Positions 1 through 6,571 of a DNA stretch of 10,847 nt are shown here, in pieces. The first letter of the stretch is position 1, and each line of letters starts with the position of its first letter. The stretch covers positions 1 through 10,847 of the forward strand of contig RGCY01000025.1 in the NCBI GenBank assembly GCA_009918865.1, written 5' to 3'. Source of the DNA: Actinomycetota bacterium. GTDB taxonomy: Bacteria > Actinomycetota > Actinomycetes > S36-B12 > UBA5976. Both the position numbers and the translations under genes were made by a program. The notes under the pieces were generated by a model, which saw only the letters and a program-made list of their open reading frames with translations, was not told where the DNA came from and made no database searches.

Positions 1-372
1 TAGATGGCCATTATGTGACGAAAATACAGAATTCTTCTCAATGTCATACACGCAAACAGTGCCGGAAGATGTCGTTGAGCCGCCAGCCGAGCTACCACCC
101 GAACCGCTGCTGCCGGATGTAGTCCCGGAACTACCCGAATCACCGCTCGAGCTTGCGCTCGCGGCTGAAACTTTGCTCGCGCCCGAGCCTGCACCAGCGC
201 GCGAATCGTTGCGGTAGAAACCGGAGCCCTTGAACACCACACCAACACCAGAAAACACTTTGCGCAACGCTCCACCACAGGCTTCGCAGGTCGTCAGTGC
301 GTCATCGGTGAACGACTGCACAACTTCAAGTGACGCGTCGCACCCGGTGCAGCGATATTGGTAGGTCGGCAT
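1..372 (-). CDS. FmdB-family zinc-ribbon protein with Ser/Gly-rich tail (C-terminus outside window)
   Basis: Reading from the ATG at 372, the frame stays open for 124 codons to base 1, so the C-terminus is missing. The protein starts MPTYQYRC and has two CxxC pairs (Cys8/Cys11 and Cys29/Cys32), which is the FmdB/regulatory zinc-ribbon fold. After about residue 55 it becomes a low-complexity Ser/Gly/Ala/Thr tail to about residue 103, then a less biased stretch containing a further Cys (TVCVYD). In M. tuberculosis the homologue next to the cyclo-ligase gene is Rv0991c, described as a redox-regulated chaperone (Ruc) in which the zinc cysteines sense oxidation and the tail is disordered. Equivalence here is inferred from the zinc ribbon, the tail and synteny. 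It may be leaderless: GAGAAT lies 6 nt upstream of the ATG. Family assignment is firm; a chaperone role is only plausible. Confidence 0.85.
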   Translation of the reverse strand, partial: MPTYQYRCTGCDASLEVVQSFTDDALTTCEACGGALRKVFSGVGVVFKGSGFYRNDSRAGAGSGASKVSAASASSSGDSGSSGTTSGSSGSGGSSAGGSTTSSGTVCVYDIEKNSVFSSHNGHL

Positions 373-378
373 GGCGTC

Positions 379-384
379 ATTCTC
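379..384 (-). promoter_or_regulatory. Putative -10 box of the FmdB gene
   Basis: On the minus strand GAGAAT is followed by 6 nt and then ATG. It matches the conserved A2 and T6 of TANNNT but not the first T. The spacing equals that of the other start-proximal -10 boxes here, suggesting a leaderless message. I see no convincing -35. Confidence 0.4.
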
Positions 385-439
385 GCAACTTTGCACACAC
401 ATTGCATCGGGGGGGATAGGCGTAACGGCGCACATGGAG

Positions 440-445
440 TAGCGT
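440..445 (+). promoter_or_regulatory. Putative leaderless -10 box of the ABC exporter operon
   Basis: TAGCGT (a TANNNT match) is followed by 6 nt and then the GTG at 452. Transcription would begin at or next to the start codon. A GGAG at 435-438 lies 13 nt from the GTG, too far for a good ribosome site, so a leaderless start is favoured. Confidence 0.5.
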
Positions 446-451
446 GCGAGT

Positions 452-1387
452 GTGCTTGTCGAATGCCAACAACTCTCAAAGTCTTTCGGCCAATACAAGG
501 CCGTCCAAGACTTGTCTTTCACTTTGCAACCTGGGCAGGTCACAGGTTTTCTCGGGCCGAATGGGTCTGGAAAGTCCACCACCATGCGACTCATGCTTGG
601 GCTTGACCATGGGCAGGGGCAAACCCTGTTTGATGGCAAGCCGTTGGCATCGTATGAACGACCCGCACGCGTGGTGGGCGCACACTTGGACGCCAAGTTC
701 TTTCATCCCAAGCGCACGGCTCGTAACCACTTGCGTATGTTGGCGGCCGCGAGTGGAGTCTCTAATCACCGCGTGGATGAGGTGATTGATCTCGTTGGGC
801 TCGGCGATGCTGCTCGCAAACAACCGCGCGGTTTTTCCCTCGGTATGGGCCAGCGCCTTGGACTCGCAGGCGCGCTGCTGTCTGACCCGGCCGTGCTGCT
901 ACTCGATGAGCCCGCCAACGGTTTGGACCCACAGTCGATTTCTTGGTTGCGCGACTTCATCGGACACTATGCGGGTCAAGACCGGGTGGTGCTGGTCTCA
1001 AGCCATCTCCTTTCAGAAATGCAATTGCTGGCACACCATTTAGTCGTCATTGGCAGGGGCAAGCTCATCGCGGATGAGTCGCTCGCTGAGTTCGTTTCCC
1101 GTTCCACTCGCAATGATGTGTTCGTTCGCACACCAAACTCCGATGCGCTCATTGCGGCGCTTGTCGATCGCGGATTGCAGGCAGTGCGTGAAGGGACTGG
1201 CATTTCAGTTCCGGGTGCTGACACTGAGTTAGTCGGTGCAGTTGCTTTCAGTTGTGGAGCAGAACTACATGAATTGACTCGTCGCACGGCATCGTTGGAG
1301 GAAGCGTTCTTGGAAGTCACTTCGCAGACGCAGGAGTTCACGATGGGTGGCCATGGCGATGATGCAACCGCAGGAGGTGCGCAATGA
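452..1387 (+). CDS. ABC-2 type exporter, ATP-binding subunit
   Basis: A 311-aa cytoplasmic ATPase that powers the membrane partner encoded next. The nucleotide-binding domain is complete: Walker A GPNGSGKST at about 35-43, signature SLGMGQ at 129-134, Walker B LLLDEP at 149-154, D-loop GLDP at 157-160 and H-loop His185. The usual Q-loop glutamine region reads GAHLDAKFFHP (76-86), a variant I associate with DrrA/BcrA-like antibiotic and lantibiotic-immunity ATPases of actinomycetes. Residues from about 210 form the C-terminal extension typical of this group. The GTG at 452 is chosen because TAGCGT lies 6 nt upstream. The stop overlaps the permease start as ATGA, so the two are translationally coupled. 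The substrate is unknown; resistance or export of a hydrophobic compound is a family-level guess. Confidence 0.9.
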   Translation: MLVECQQLSKSFGQYKAVQDLSFTLQPGQVTGFLGPNGSGKSTTMRLMLGLDHGQGQTLFDGKPLASYERPARVVGAHLDAKFFHPKRTARNHLRMLAAASGVSNHRVDEVIDLVGLGDAARKQPRGFSLGMGQRLGLAGALLSDPAVLLLDEPANGLDPQSISWLRDFIGHYAGQDRVVLVSSHLLSEMQLLAHHLVVIGRGKLIADESLAEFVSRSTRNDVFVRTPNSDALIAALVDRGLQAVREGTGISVPGADTELVGAVAFSCGAELHELTRRTASLEEAFLEVTSQTQEFTMGGHGDDATAGGAQ

Positions 1388-2277
1388 AGGCAGCATTTCT
1401 CTATGAGTGGCGGCGGGCTGTCACGTTGCGCTCAACGTGGTGGATTGCCGGCTCTGCGTTGGTCACATCGCTCTTCTTCACCTGGGTTGCATTCAAGATT
1501 GAAACTGGAGTTTCGAACGTTTCAGAAGGCCCCCTTGCGTTGGCGAAACACACCTCCTTTGCCATTGTTGTGAACAGCATGCAAGGGCCATATCAAATTG
1601 TGACCACCATCATTGCAGCCTTCGCGGCCATGGCCTGGGGTCATGAATATCGCTACGGTCTCACACGGGTGACCTTTAGTTCCTTTCCGCGTCGCGGTGA
1701 GGTGTTTCTTGCAAAAACCAGCGTGATTCTGATTGTCACCACGCTCATCTGGTTGGTGATGACGAGCAGTTCGGTAGGCCTTCTCAAACTGATTGATTCG
1801 AAGCAGCAGATCAGTTTCAACTTCTTTGAGAAACTCACGGGCTCTGATGTATGGGCATCAGGGGATTCGGGTCGGTTGCTGAACTACAGCAGTCTCGCCT
1901 TCGAAATGTTATTGCGCACACTTGCTTACGTTCTCATTCTCGTCTTGTTGGTTGCTGCCATCAGCGCTATCACAAGGTCTCTGCCACTTGCCCTAGTGCT
2001 CTCAAGCATCTGGCCGTTGTTCGTTGAAAAACTTCTGCTGGCATTGAGTCAAGCGCTGGGTAAGGGCCGACTCGGTTGGCTCAACGATGTTGCACCCTTC
2101 GACAACGCTGAGCGGTTTGTGCTGTGGCGTGCCGGTTTCGACCTACCCTCTGGAAGTTCTGCGCCCGGTGGCATTGAACATCTCATCACGCCATGGCGTG
2201 CCGGCTATGTGTTTGCTGCCTGGGCTCTGCTCTTGACTGCGATTGCCTATTTACTCGTGGAGCGACGCGACGCCTGA
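1384..2277 (+). CDS. ABC-2 type exporter, permease subunit
   Basis: A 297-aa integral membrane protein and partner of the upstream ATPase, with which it overlaps by four bases. Hydrophobic segments fall at about 19-37, 68-85, 112-134, 177-197, 200-222 and 273-292, giving the six spans usual for ABC-2 permeases. The loop after span 2 carries GHEYRYGLTRVTFSSFPRR (86-104), similar to the EYR-G-x-R-x-T motif common in actinobacterial ABC-2 permeases of the YhaP/DrrB kind, where it is probably the coupling region. The start is fixed by the ATGA overlap. It ends 30 bp from the convergent cyclo-ligase gene, and I see no clear terminator hairpin in that gap. The transported substrate cannot be read from the sequence. 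Confidence 0.85.
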   Translation: MKAAFLYEWRRAVTLRSTWWIAGSALVTSLFFTWVAFKIETGVSNVSEGPLALAKHTSFAIVVNSMQGPYQIVTTIIAAFAAMAWGHEYRYGLTRVTFSSFPRRGEVFLAKTSVILIVTTLIWLVMTSSSVGLLKLIDSKQQISFNFFEKLTGSDVWASGDSGRLLNYSSLAFEMLLRTLAYVLILVLLVAAISAITRSLPLALVLSSIWPLFVEKLLLALSQALGKGRLGWLNDVAPFDNAERFVLWRAGFDLPSGSSAPGGIEHLITPWRAGYVFAAWALLLTAIAYLLVERRDA

Positions 2278-2307
2278 TGTGCCCGCAGGAGCATCACTGA
2301 CAGTCGT

Positions 2308-2919
2308 TCATCGCTCGCGGTTGATGACACCTTCACCGTGCTCGGTGAAGACCAACGCGGTCGGAGTTGCCACAGCATGAACTCGAACATCGTGGTTCTG
2401 CACGGGCACTTCACCTGCGGCCCAAAGTTGTGAGTCGTGAACGACCGCGATGAGGATGACTTCATCGGGTAGTTGCGCAAGTGCACGGTCGTAGTAGCCA
2501 CCGCCACGACCGAGCCGGGAACCGGAATAGTCGCAGGCGAGAGCAGGTAGCAGGATCGCATCGCAGTCATTGCTACTGATTGTGTTTCCTCTGTGAGGCT
2601 CAAGGGTTCCAAGTTCTGATTTCCTAAAGTGCGTCAATCTGGCGGTATCGCTGAAGTCGGGAAGGTCCGAAATGACAAAGTCCAAGGTGTTATCGCGCAT
2701 TCGCGGAAGTGCAATATGAACGCCAGCGCGCGCCAGCGTCGTGAGTGTTGGTCGCACATCGACCTCAGATGCCAGGGGTAGAAATCCGGCGATGCGGTTT
2801 ACCTTGCGTGCGAGTAGCCAGGCGGCAAGGTCTGGCGTGGCAATTCGTCCGGGCTGGGCAAGGGCCGCGGCACGCCGCCGACTGGCAGCTTTGGTCTGAC
2901 CGTCCCCTGATTGACCCAC
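2308..2919 (-). CDS. 5-formyltetrahydrofolate cyclo-ligase (MTHFS)
   Basis: A 203-aa cytosolic enzyme that converts 5-formyl-THF to 5,10-methenyl-THF using ATP, returning stored folate to one-carbon metabolism. The hallmark LGRGGGYYDR lies at about 136-145, preceded by ALACDYSGSR. An N-terminal KAASRRRAAAL stands where the family has its ATP-contacting Lys/Arg-rich helix. The frame is open further upstream (to 3030), but that extension runs across the galU start and lacks family similarity. The GTG at 2919 gives a normal length and is chosen here. A weak -10 (CACGAT on the minus strand, 2931-2926) lies 6 nt before it. It is divergent from galU with only 35 bp between starts, as in mycobacteria (Rv0992c/Rv0993). 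Product is confident; exact start is moderate. Confidence 0.88.
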   Translation of the reverse strand: MGQSGDGQTKAASRRRAAALAQPGRIATPDLAAWLLARKVNRIAGFLPLASEVDVRPTLTTLARAGVHIALPRMRDNTLDFVISDLPDFSDTARLTHFRKSELGTLEPHRGNTISSNDCDAILLPALACDYSGSRLGRGGGYYDRALAQLPDEVILIAVVHDSQLWAAGEVPVQNHDVRVHAVATPTALVFTEHGEGVINRER

Positions 2920-2942
2920 GCACCCATCGTGCCGGGTTGCTC

Positions 2943-2948
2943 TACTCT
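2943..2948 (+). promoter_or_regulatory. Putative leaderless -10 box of galU
   Basis: TACTCT is followed by 6 nt (TGCGCC) and then the ATG at 2955. The core CTACTCTTGCG is nearly repeated as CTATTCTTGCG in front of the PMT gene on the minus strand, which supports both as promoters. TTGACC at 2911-2916 is 26 nt away, too far to be its -35. Confidence 0.55.
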
Positions 2949-2954
2949 TGCGCC

Positions 2955-3857
2955 ATGTCGGTGCCTGTGCGTAAAGCGGTGATGCCAGTTGCTGGGCTGG
3001 GGACCCGCTTCCTGCCCGCGACGAAGGCAACCCCTAAAGAGATGCTGCCGGTGGTTGATAAACCGGCAATCCAATACGTTGTGGAAGAAGCCGTGGAGGC
3101 CGGAATCAGCGACGTCCTGTTTGTGACTGGCCGAGCTAAGTACGGTCTTGAAGACCACTTTGACCGCCTACCGTTTCTCGAGCAAGCACTCGAAGCCAAG
3201 GGTGACCTCGACCGGCTGCGACAAGTACGCGAGGTCGCAGACCTTGCGGATGTGCACTACGTGCGTCAAGGGGAACCACTAGGCCTGGGGCACGCAGTGT
3301 TGATGGCTGCACTCCACATTGGCAATGAACCGTTTTTGGTCTTGCTCGGCGATGACATTATCGATCGTCGCAATCCAGTGTTGACACAGATGATGAATGC
3401 GCGCGCGCAACACGGCGGTTCGGTTTTGTGCTTGATGGAAGTGGATCCATCGCAGATTCATCTTTATGGTTGCGCCGCAGTTGAAGCCACCGATGATTCG
3501 ACAATTGTGCGTGTTACGGATTTGGTTGAGAAACCAGATGCTGCATCCGCTCCGAGTAACTACGCCGTGATTGGTCGATATGTTCTTGACCCTCGCATCT
3601 TTGCCGAACTCGAGCGCACCAAGCCAGGTCGTGGTGGTGAGATTCAATTGACAGATGCTTTGCGCACTCTCGCGGTCGATGTGCCTGCTGGTGAAGGTGG
3701 CGGAGTGGTCGGTGTTGTGTTCAACGGTCGTCGCTATGACACAGGCGACAAGTTGTCCTATCTGCAGGCGGTCGTTCAGATTGCCGCAGAGCGAGACGAC
3801 CTTGGGCCGAGTTTCCGGGAATGGTTGCGCGAGACCGTGCAGGCCTGGGAGCACTGA
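2955..3857 (+). CDS. galU: UTP--glucose-1-phosphate uridylyltransferase (GalU)
   Basis: A 300-aa cytosolic nucleotidyltransferase that makes UDP-glucose and pyrophosphate from UTP and glucose-1-phosphate. UDP-glucose feeds envelope polysaccharides, glycogen and trehalose. The Rossmann-like N-terminus reads VMPVAGLGTRFLPATK (9-24) with the G-x-G-T-R nucleotide loop, followed by KEMLPVVDKPAIQYVVEE. QGEPLGLGHAV (105-115), the metal-site pair Asp133/Asp134 in LLGDDIID, VEKPD and GRGGEIQLTDAL are all present, and the length is typical. The frame is open back to 2745, but that part is antisense to the cyclo-ligase and unlike GalU. The ATG at 2955 starts the conserved domain and has a -10 box 6 nt upstream. 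The MoeA-like gene follows after 52 bp with its own promoter. Confidence 0.97.
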   Translation: MSVPVRKAVMPVAGLGTRFLPATKATPKEMLPVVDKPAIQYVVEEAVEAGISDVLFVTGRAKYGLEDHFDRLPFLEQALEAKGDLDRLRQVREVADLADVHYVRQGEPLGLGHAVLMAALHIGNEPFLVLLGDDIIDRRNPVLTQMMNARAQHGGSVLCLMEVDPSQIHLYGCAAVEATDDSTIVRVTDLVEKPDAASAPSNYAVIGRYVLDPRIFAELERTKPGRGGEIQLTDALRTLAVDVPAGEGGGVVGVVFNGRRYDTGDKLSYLQAVVQIAAERDDLGPSFREWLRETVQAWEH

Positions 3858-3897
3858 CGCGACGGCGCGTTAGCCCCGGGGTATTCATCAACACGCG

Positions 3898-3903
3898 TAG
3901 TTT
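3898..3903 (+). promoter_or_regulatory. Putative leaderless -10 box of the MoeA-like gene
   Basis: TAGTTT is followed by 6 nt (TTGGTT) and then GTG at 3910. This decides the start: an in-frame TTG at 3904 would directly abut the hexamer, whereas GTG 3910 has the spacing seen at the other genes. Confidence 0.55.
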
Positions 3904-3909
3904 TTGGTT

Positions 3910-4932
3910 GTGAAAGTTTCCGACGCGATACTTGCCTTGCATGACTGCGCTGCGGTTTGTGCTGCACCGCTTGAACCCCTCGTGATGGGAGTTTCTGCGG
4001 CGCTTGGTTGCGTGGCTGATGAAAATGTCTATCTCGCGCCGATGCCTGAGACTCGAATCGATGGCGACGCCACTGCTGTGCTCGAACCGATTCGCCCAGC
4101 CGTACCACGCGGTTCAGTTATCGGACCTTGGCAGCAGCAGGTGCTGATTGCTGCTGGAATGACGAATGTGAGTGTTATCCCACAACCACGGGTAGTTGTG
4201 GTGGCGATTGACGATGCTGCGGCGCCCGTGCACACATTGACTTTGGTGTCCACAATCATGCTCAGCGGCGCTCTAGCAATGACAGTGCAGGTGGGTGCTG
4301 AGGATGACTTCAGTGATGCCATTGACGACCAACTGGTGAGAGCAGACCTCATCGTGTTGTGCGCCGCGCCCACGACTCGCGCTCAGGTTCGCGATGTCTG
4401 CTCGCGACTTGGAGCGAATGTTGCGCCACTGTGGTCAGGTTCTGGTTTGCCGGAAGTTGACCGCATGTGGCTAGGCGTTGAGCAGGTGCCAGCCTTGCTC
4501 ATTGGCAGCACAGTGGATGAGCATCTCGTTGCCTTTGCGCTCGCCATCCAACCGCTGTTGGCAGTCATGCTTGGCCAGCGCCCTGCTGGTGGGAGGCTGG
4601 TTGAGCCTTCTGCATCTGAGCCGAGTCTTGTGGTTGTGGCTGATGCGAGTGCGGCTGGAGACTTCGCAGGTGAGCAGGCGCATGAACTGGGTGTAGCGAT
4701 CGCCGAAATGTCTGCCAGCACGTTGACCAGTAGCCCGGCCATTTCACCCAAAGGCACTGTTGTGGCACTACCCGGAATCTCGGCTCGATTGAGCACCGCC
4801 AACGGTGCCGATGTGACATCTGCCAACGCTCCCACCGCGGTGCGCGTGACAGACGATATGGGTGGGCAGCACCTCATCTCACTTCCGCAACCGTTGTCAG
4901 CTGGTCTGCTCGCCGGCGCCAAAGGTGCGTGA
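3910..4932 (+). CDS. glp: Degenerate MoeA/gephyrin-like protein, probable Glp-type division factor
   Basis: A 340-aa soluble protein in the place of the mycobacterial moeA1 (Rv0994) and corynebacterial glp. It retains an N-terminal MoeA-like helix (about 3-40), a remnant APMPETRIDGDATAV aligning to the LPPFDNSAMDGYAV region, PRGSVIGPWQQQVLIAAGMTNVSVIPQPRVVVV (split here as PRGSVIGPWQQQ and VLIAAGMTNVSVIPQPRVVV; 66-98), a MogA-like domain (about 94-230) and a C-terminal domain. The MPT-adenylate and molybdate motifs are absent: STGDEL reads AIDDAA, TSGGVS reads CAAPTT, PGKP reads GSGLPE and GLPGNP reads LIGSTV. The MoeA beta domain II between residues about 57 and 66 seems deleted, explaining 340 instead of about 400 residues. 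It is therefore unlikely to insert molybdate. In Corynebacterium, Glp binds FtsZ and a membrane receptor; that role here is inferred from synteny. rimJ starts 3 nt after the stop. Confidence 0.75.
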   Translation: MKVSDAILALHDCAAVCAAPLEPLVMGVSAALGCVADENVYLAPMPETRIDGDATAVLEPIRPAVPRGSVIGPWQQQVLIAAGMTNVSVIPQPRVVVVAIDDAAAPVHTLTLVSTIMLSGALAMTVQVGAEDDFSDAIDDQLVRADLIVLCAAPTTRAQVRDVCSRLGANVAPLWSGSGLPEVDRMWLGVEQVPALLIGSTVDEHLVAFALAIQPLLAVMLGQRPAGGRLVEPSASEPSLVVVADASAAGDFAGEQAHELGVAIAEMSASTLTSSPAISPKGTVVALPGISARLSTANGADVTSANAPTAVRVTDDMGGQHLISLPQPLSAGLLAGAKGA

Positions 4933-4935
4933 GCA

Positions 4936-5574
4936 ATGACTCAGCCGCGATGGCCAGTGTCACTTGATGACAGAGAGTTACGACTGCAACCACTGCGAAT
5001 TCGCGATTGGCAGGTGTGGTCCACCACTCGATCGCGCAACCGCGAGTGGCTGGCCCCATGGAATGCCACCACGCCGAGACCTGACCTAGAACGTCCCCCA
5101 GCATTTCCGGAGATGGTTCGCCGCGTGAATCAGCAGGCTCGCGCTGGTTCGAGTTTGCCGTGGGCACTGTGGCTTCGAGAACAGGGTCGCGGCGTGTTCA
5201 TCGGTCAGGTCACCGTGTCTGGCATCGTGGGCGGTGCCGCACGAATGTGCAACATCGGCTACTGGATTGACTCTGCTTACGCGGGTCGTGGCTATATGCC
5301 GCGAGCAGTGGCACTAGCCACCCACTACGTGTTGGCGGTGTTGGACCTACACCGCGTTGAAATTGCCATCCGTCCGGAAAACACCGCAAGCCTTCGGGTG
5401 GTGCAGAAACTGGGATTTGACTTTGAGGGCTTTCGGCCAGCATTTCTGCATATCGACGGTGCTTGGCGTGATCACGATGTCTTTACGGTGACTCGCGAGC
5501 GATTGTCAGATGCAGCTCATCCGTTGCGCGTGATGTGGTCAAACCAGGGGTTGGTCACTCCCACACGTCAGTGA
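4936..5574 (+). CDS. rimJ: GNAT-family N-acetyltransferase, RimJ/RimL type
   Basis: A 212-aa cytosolic acetyltransferase. The fold is the RimJ/RimL branch: N-terminal REWLAPWNATTP (36-47, the substrate-side loop), core strand GVFIGQVTV, acetyl-CoA motif A IGYWIDSAYAGRGYMPRAV (107-125; the Q/RxxGxG/A position is AGRGY), and motif B RPENTASLRVVQKLGF (146-161) with Asn149. RimJ acetylates the N-terminus of ribosomal protein S5 in E. coli, but family members vary in substrate, and the actinobacterial one sits constantly between the MoeA-like and membrane-protein genes, so a different target is possible. It starts 3 nt after the upstream stop; AAAGGTG at 4921-4927 could serve as its ribosome site. 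Co-transcription with the MoeA-like gene is very likely. Family is certain; the RimJ substrate is not. Confidence 0.85.
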   Translation: MTQPRWPVSLDDRELRLQPLRIRDWQVWSTTRSRNREWLAPWNATTPRPDLERPPAFPEMVRRVNQQARAGSSLPWALWLREQGRGVFIGQVTVSGIVGGAARMCNIGYWIDSAYAGRGYMPRAVALATHYVLAVLDLHRVEIAIRPENTASLRVVQKLGFDFEGFRPAFLHIDGAWRDHDVFTVTRERLSDAAHPLRVMWSNQGLVTPTRQ

Positions 5575-5619
5575 CCCGGCAACTCTCGATTGGTGACTCG
5601 GAAATGCTGACCTGCGACA

Positions 5620-5643
5620 CGCCGCGTGAGGATTTCCGCGGCG
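5620..5643 (+). terminator. GC-rich hairpin after rimJ, possible terminator
   Basis: A perfect 7-bp stem CGCCGCG/CGCGGCG with a 10-nt loop lies 45 nt after the rimJ stop and 26 nt before the next promoter. No T-run follows, so it could be a weak terminator or a regulatory structure. It sits within the 107-bp gap before the membrane protein gene. Confidence 0.35.
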
Positions 5644-5669
5644 AACTGCGATTGGCACATAAATCCGCA

Positions 5670-5675
5670 TAGTCT
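5670..5675 (+). promoter_or_regulatory. Putative leaderless -10 box of the SepX/GlpR-like gene
   Basis: TAGTCT is followed by 6 nt (GCGCTC) and then the ATG at 5682. This supports an independent promoter for this gene rather than read-through from rimJ. TTGGCA at 5652-5657 is only 12 nt upstream, too close for a standard -35. Confidence 0.55.
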
Positions 5676-5681
5676 GCGCTC

Positions 5682-6482
5682 ATGGCGGCACTCGTCTATG
5701 TCGTGATACTCGCGATGTGGGCTGCCGTGCTTATTCCGATGTGGGCTCGGCGTCATGACCAGAGCCGCTCTTTGCGAAGTGTTGATGATTTCCGTCGCGC
5801 GCTTGTGACTCTCGCGGATGATCCGAAGATGCAGCAGATGCTTCCCACATCGCAGGCAATGGGTCGCCGTCGTCGCGTTTACGCATCCCTGACGGCTCTA
5901 CTCGTTCTGACATCGATTTTGTGGGTGGCACATGTTGTGCCGGCGGTTGTGATGTTGATTCCAATGTCCTTGATGGGTGCATTCACATTCGCTGCGCGCA
6001 AGCAGGTTGTGCGCGAACGCCGCGAACGCGATGCAGCAATTCGCTACTTGCGAGCGCGCACTCGCTGCATGGCAGCGCATCCTTCACGTGGAGAAGCGGC
6101 GACTCGCCCTCACGTGAAGGCCGCTGCTACAACGACAGTCGTAGCGCGGCCGGCTGTGCGTGTTGACGATGGAGTGAACGTGACAGGAGTGGCTGCGGAC
6201 CAGACGCAGCCGTCGGTTGCGTGGTCTGCACAACCGTTGACCTTGCCCACATATGTAACCGCACCCACTGCCACCCGTGTGCCGCGGAATCTGGATGTTG
6301 CGAGTGATGGTGTGTTTGACCGCGAAGAAATGTTGCGTCAGGCAGATGATGTGAAGCGCGCGCGAGCAGCCCAAGAAGAACGTGACTTTATTGACGAATT
6401 TATGGAACAAACTCACGCGGTTTCGCGCGATGAGGTCTTTGACCAGTACGCGCCGGATAACCGCCGGGTCGCAAACGGCTAA
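5682..6482 (+). CDS. sepX: SepX/GlpR-like actinobacterial membrane protein, probable division-site factor
   Basis: A 266-aa protein with an N-terminal hydrophobic segment (3-21, ending IPMWARRHD), a basic/polar stretch with the family-like RSLRSVDDFRRALVTLADD (30-48), then two close hydrophobic segments (about 67-83 and 85-105) with VVPAVVMLIPMSL between, and a long basic then acidic cytoplasmic tail. The tail includes a predicted helix rich in Asp, Glu and Arg (about 210-240). Synteny (galU, MoeA-like, rimJ, membrane protein) matches Rv0996 of M. tuberculosis and, from memory, GlpR of Corynebacterium and SepX of Streptomyces, which link the division machinery, DivIVA or the MoeA-like Glp to the membrane. 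The role is inferred. The ATG at 5682 directly precedes the first membrane segment and has a -10 box 6 nt upstream. A 10-bp inverted repeat lies inside the gene at 6081-6120. Confidence 0.7.
   Translation: MAALVYVVILAMWAAVLIPMWARRHDQSRSLRSVDDFRRALVTLADDPKMQQMLPTSQAMGRRRRVYASLTALLVLTSILWVAHVVPAVVMLIPMSLMGAFTFAARKQVVRERRERDAAIRYLRARTRCMAAHPSRGEAATRPHVKAAATTTVVARPAVRVDDGVNVTGVAADQTQPSVAWSAQPLTLPTYVTAPTATRVPRNLDVASDGVFDREEMLRQADDVKRARAAQEERDFIDEFMEQTHAVSRDEVFDQYAPDNRRVANG
6081..6120. repeat. Perfect 10-bp inverted repeat inside the SepX/GlpR-like gene
   Basis: CCTTCACGTG at 6081-6090 and CACGTGAAGG at 6111-6120 are exact reverse complements separated by 20 nt. Each arm contains the self-complementary CACGTG. 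It could form an mRNA hairpin or be a paired operator-like site. It codes for an ordinary part of the cytoplasmic tail, and no function is known. Confidence 0.7.
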
Positions 6483-6552
6483 ACGCCCACAGCAAGGTTG
6501 TATGGCGAGGCGGAGCGCGCCGTCGCCCAATCGTTGGTGTCGCTGCCGGTGC

Positions 6553-6558
6553 TATCCT
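6553..6558 (+). promoter_or_regulatory. Putative -10 box of tRNA-Ala
   Basis: TATCCT lies 13 nt before the first base of the tRNA, giving a short 5' leader. No good -35 at 16-18 nt is seen. The 89-bp gap from the upstream gene (6483-6571) otherwise holds nothing I can identify. Confidence 0.5.
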
Positions 6559-6571
6559 CACCTTCCCGTTA

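Noticed and set aside
373..451. CIRCE/HrcA operator upstream of the Ruc-like gene
   Set aside because: No TTAGCACTC-N9-GAGTGCTAA-like inverted repeat is present in this gap; only a run of seven G (409-415) stands out.
2278..2307. Terminator between the converging permease and cyclo-ligase genes
   Set aside because: Only a 6-bp GAGCGA/TCGCTC pairing across about 50 nt was found, which is too weak.
2745..2954. N-terminal extension of the galU frame by 70 codons
   Set aside because: It is antisense to the cyclo-ligase coding region, shows no GalU similarity, and the conserved protein with a -10 box begins at 2955.
2920..3030. N-terminal extension of the cyclo-ligase to 240 residues
   Set aside because: It would run through the galU start, and the extra 37 residues do not resemble the family; the start at 2919 gives the usual length.
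3279..3854. 191-codon antisense open frame across galU
   Set aside because: It is the complement of a clearly conserved enzyme; the protein has no recognisable domain and no promoter or start signal.
4383..4922. 179-codon antisense open frame across the MoeA-like gene
   Set aside because: It is Ala/Ser/Thr-rich composition typical of an antisense shadow in GC-rich DNA. The plus-strand gene fits the conserved locus order.
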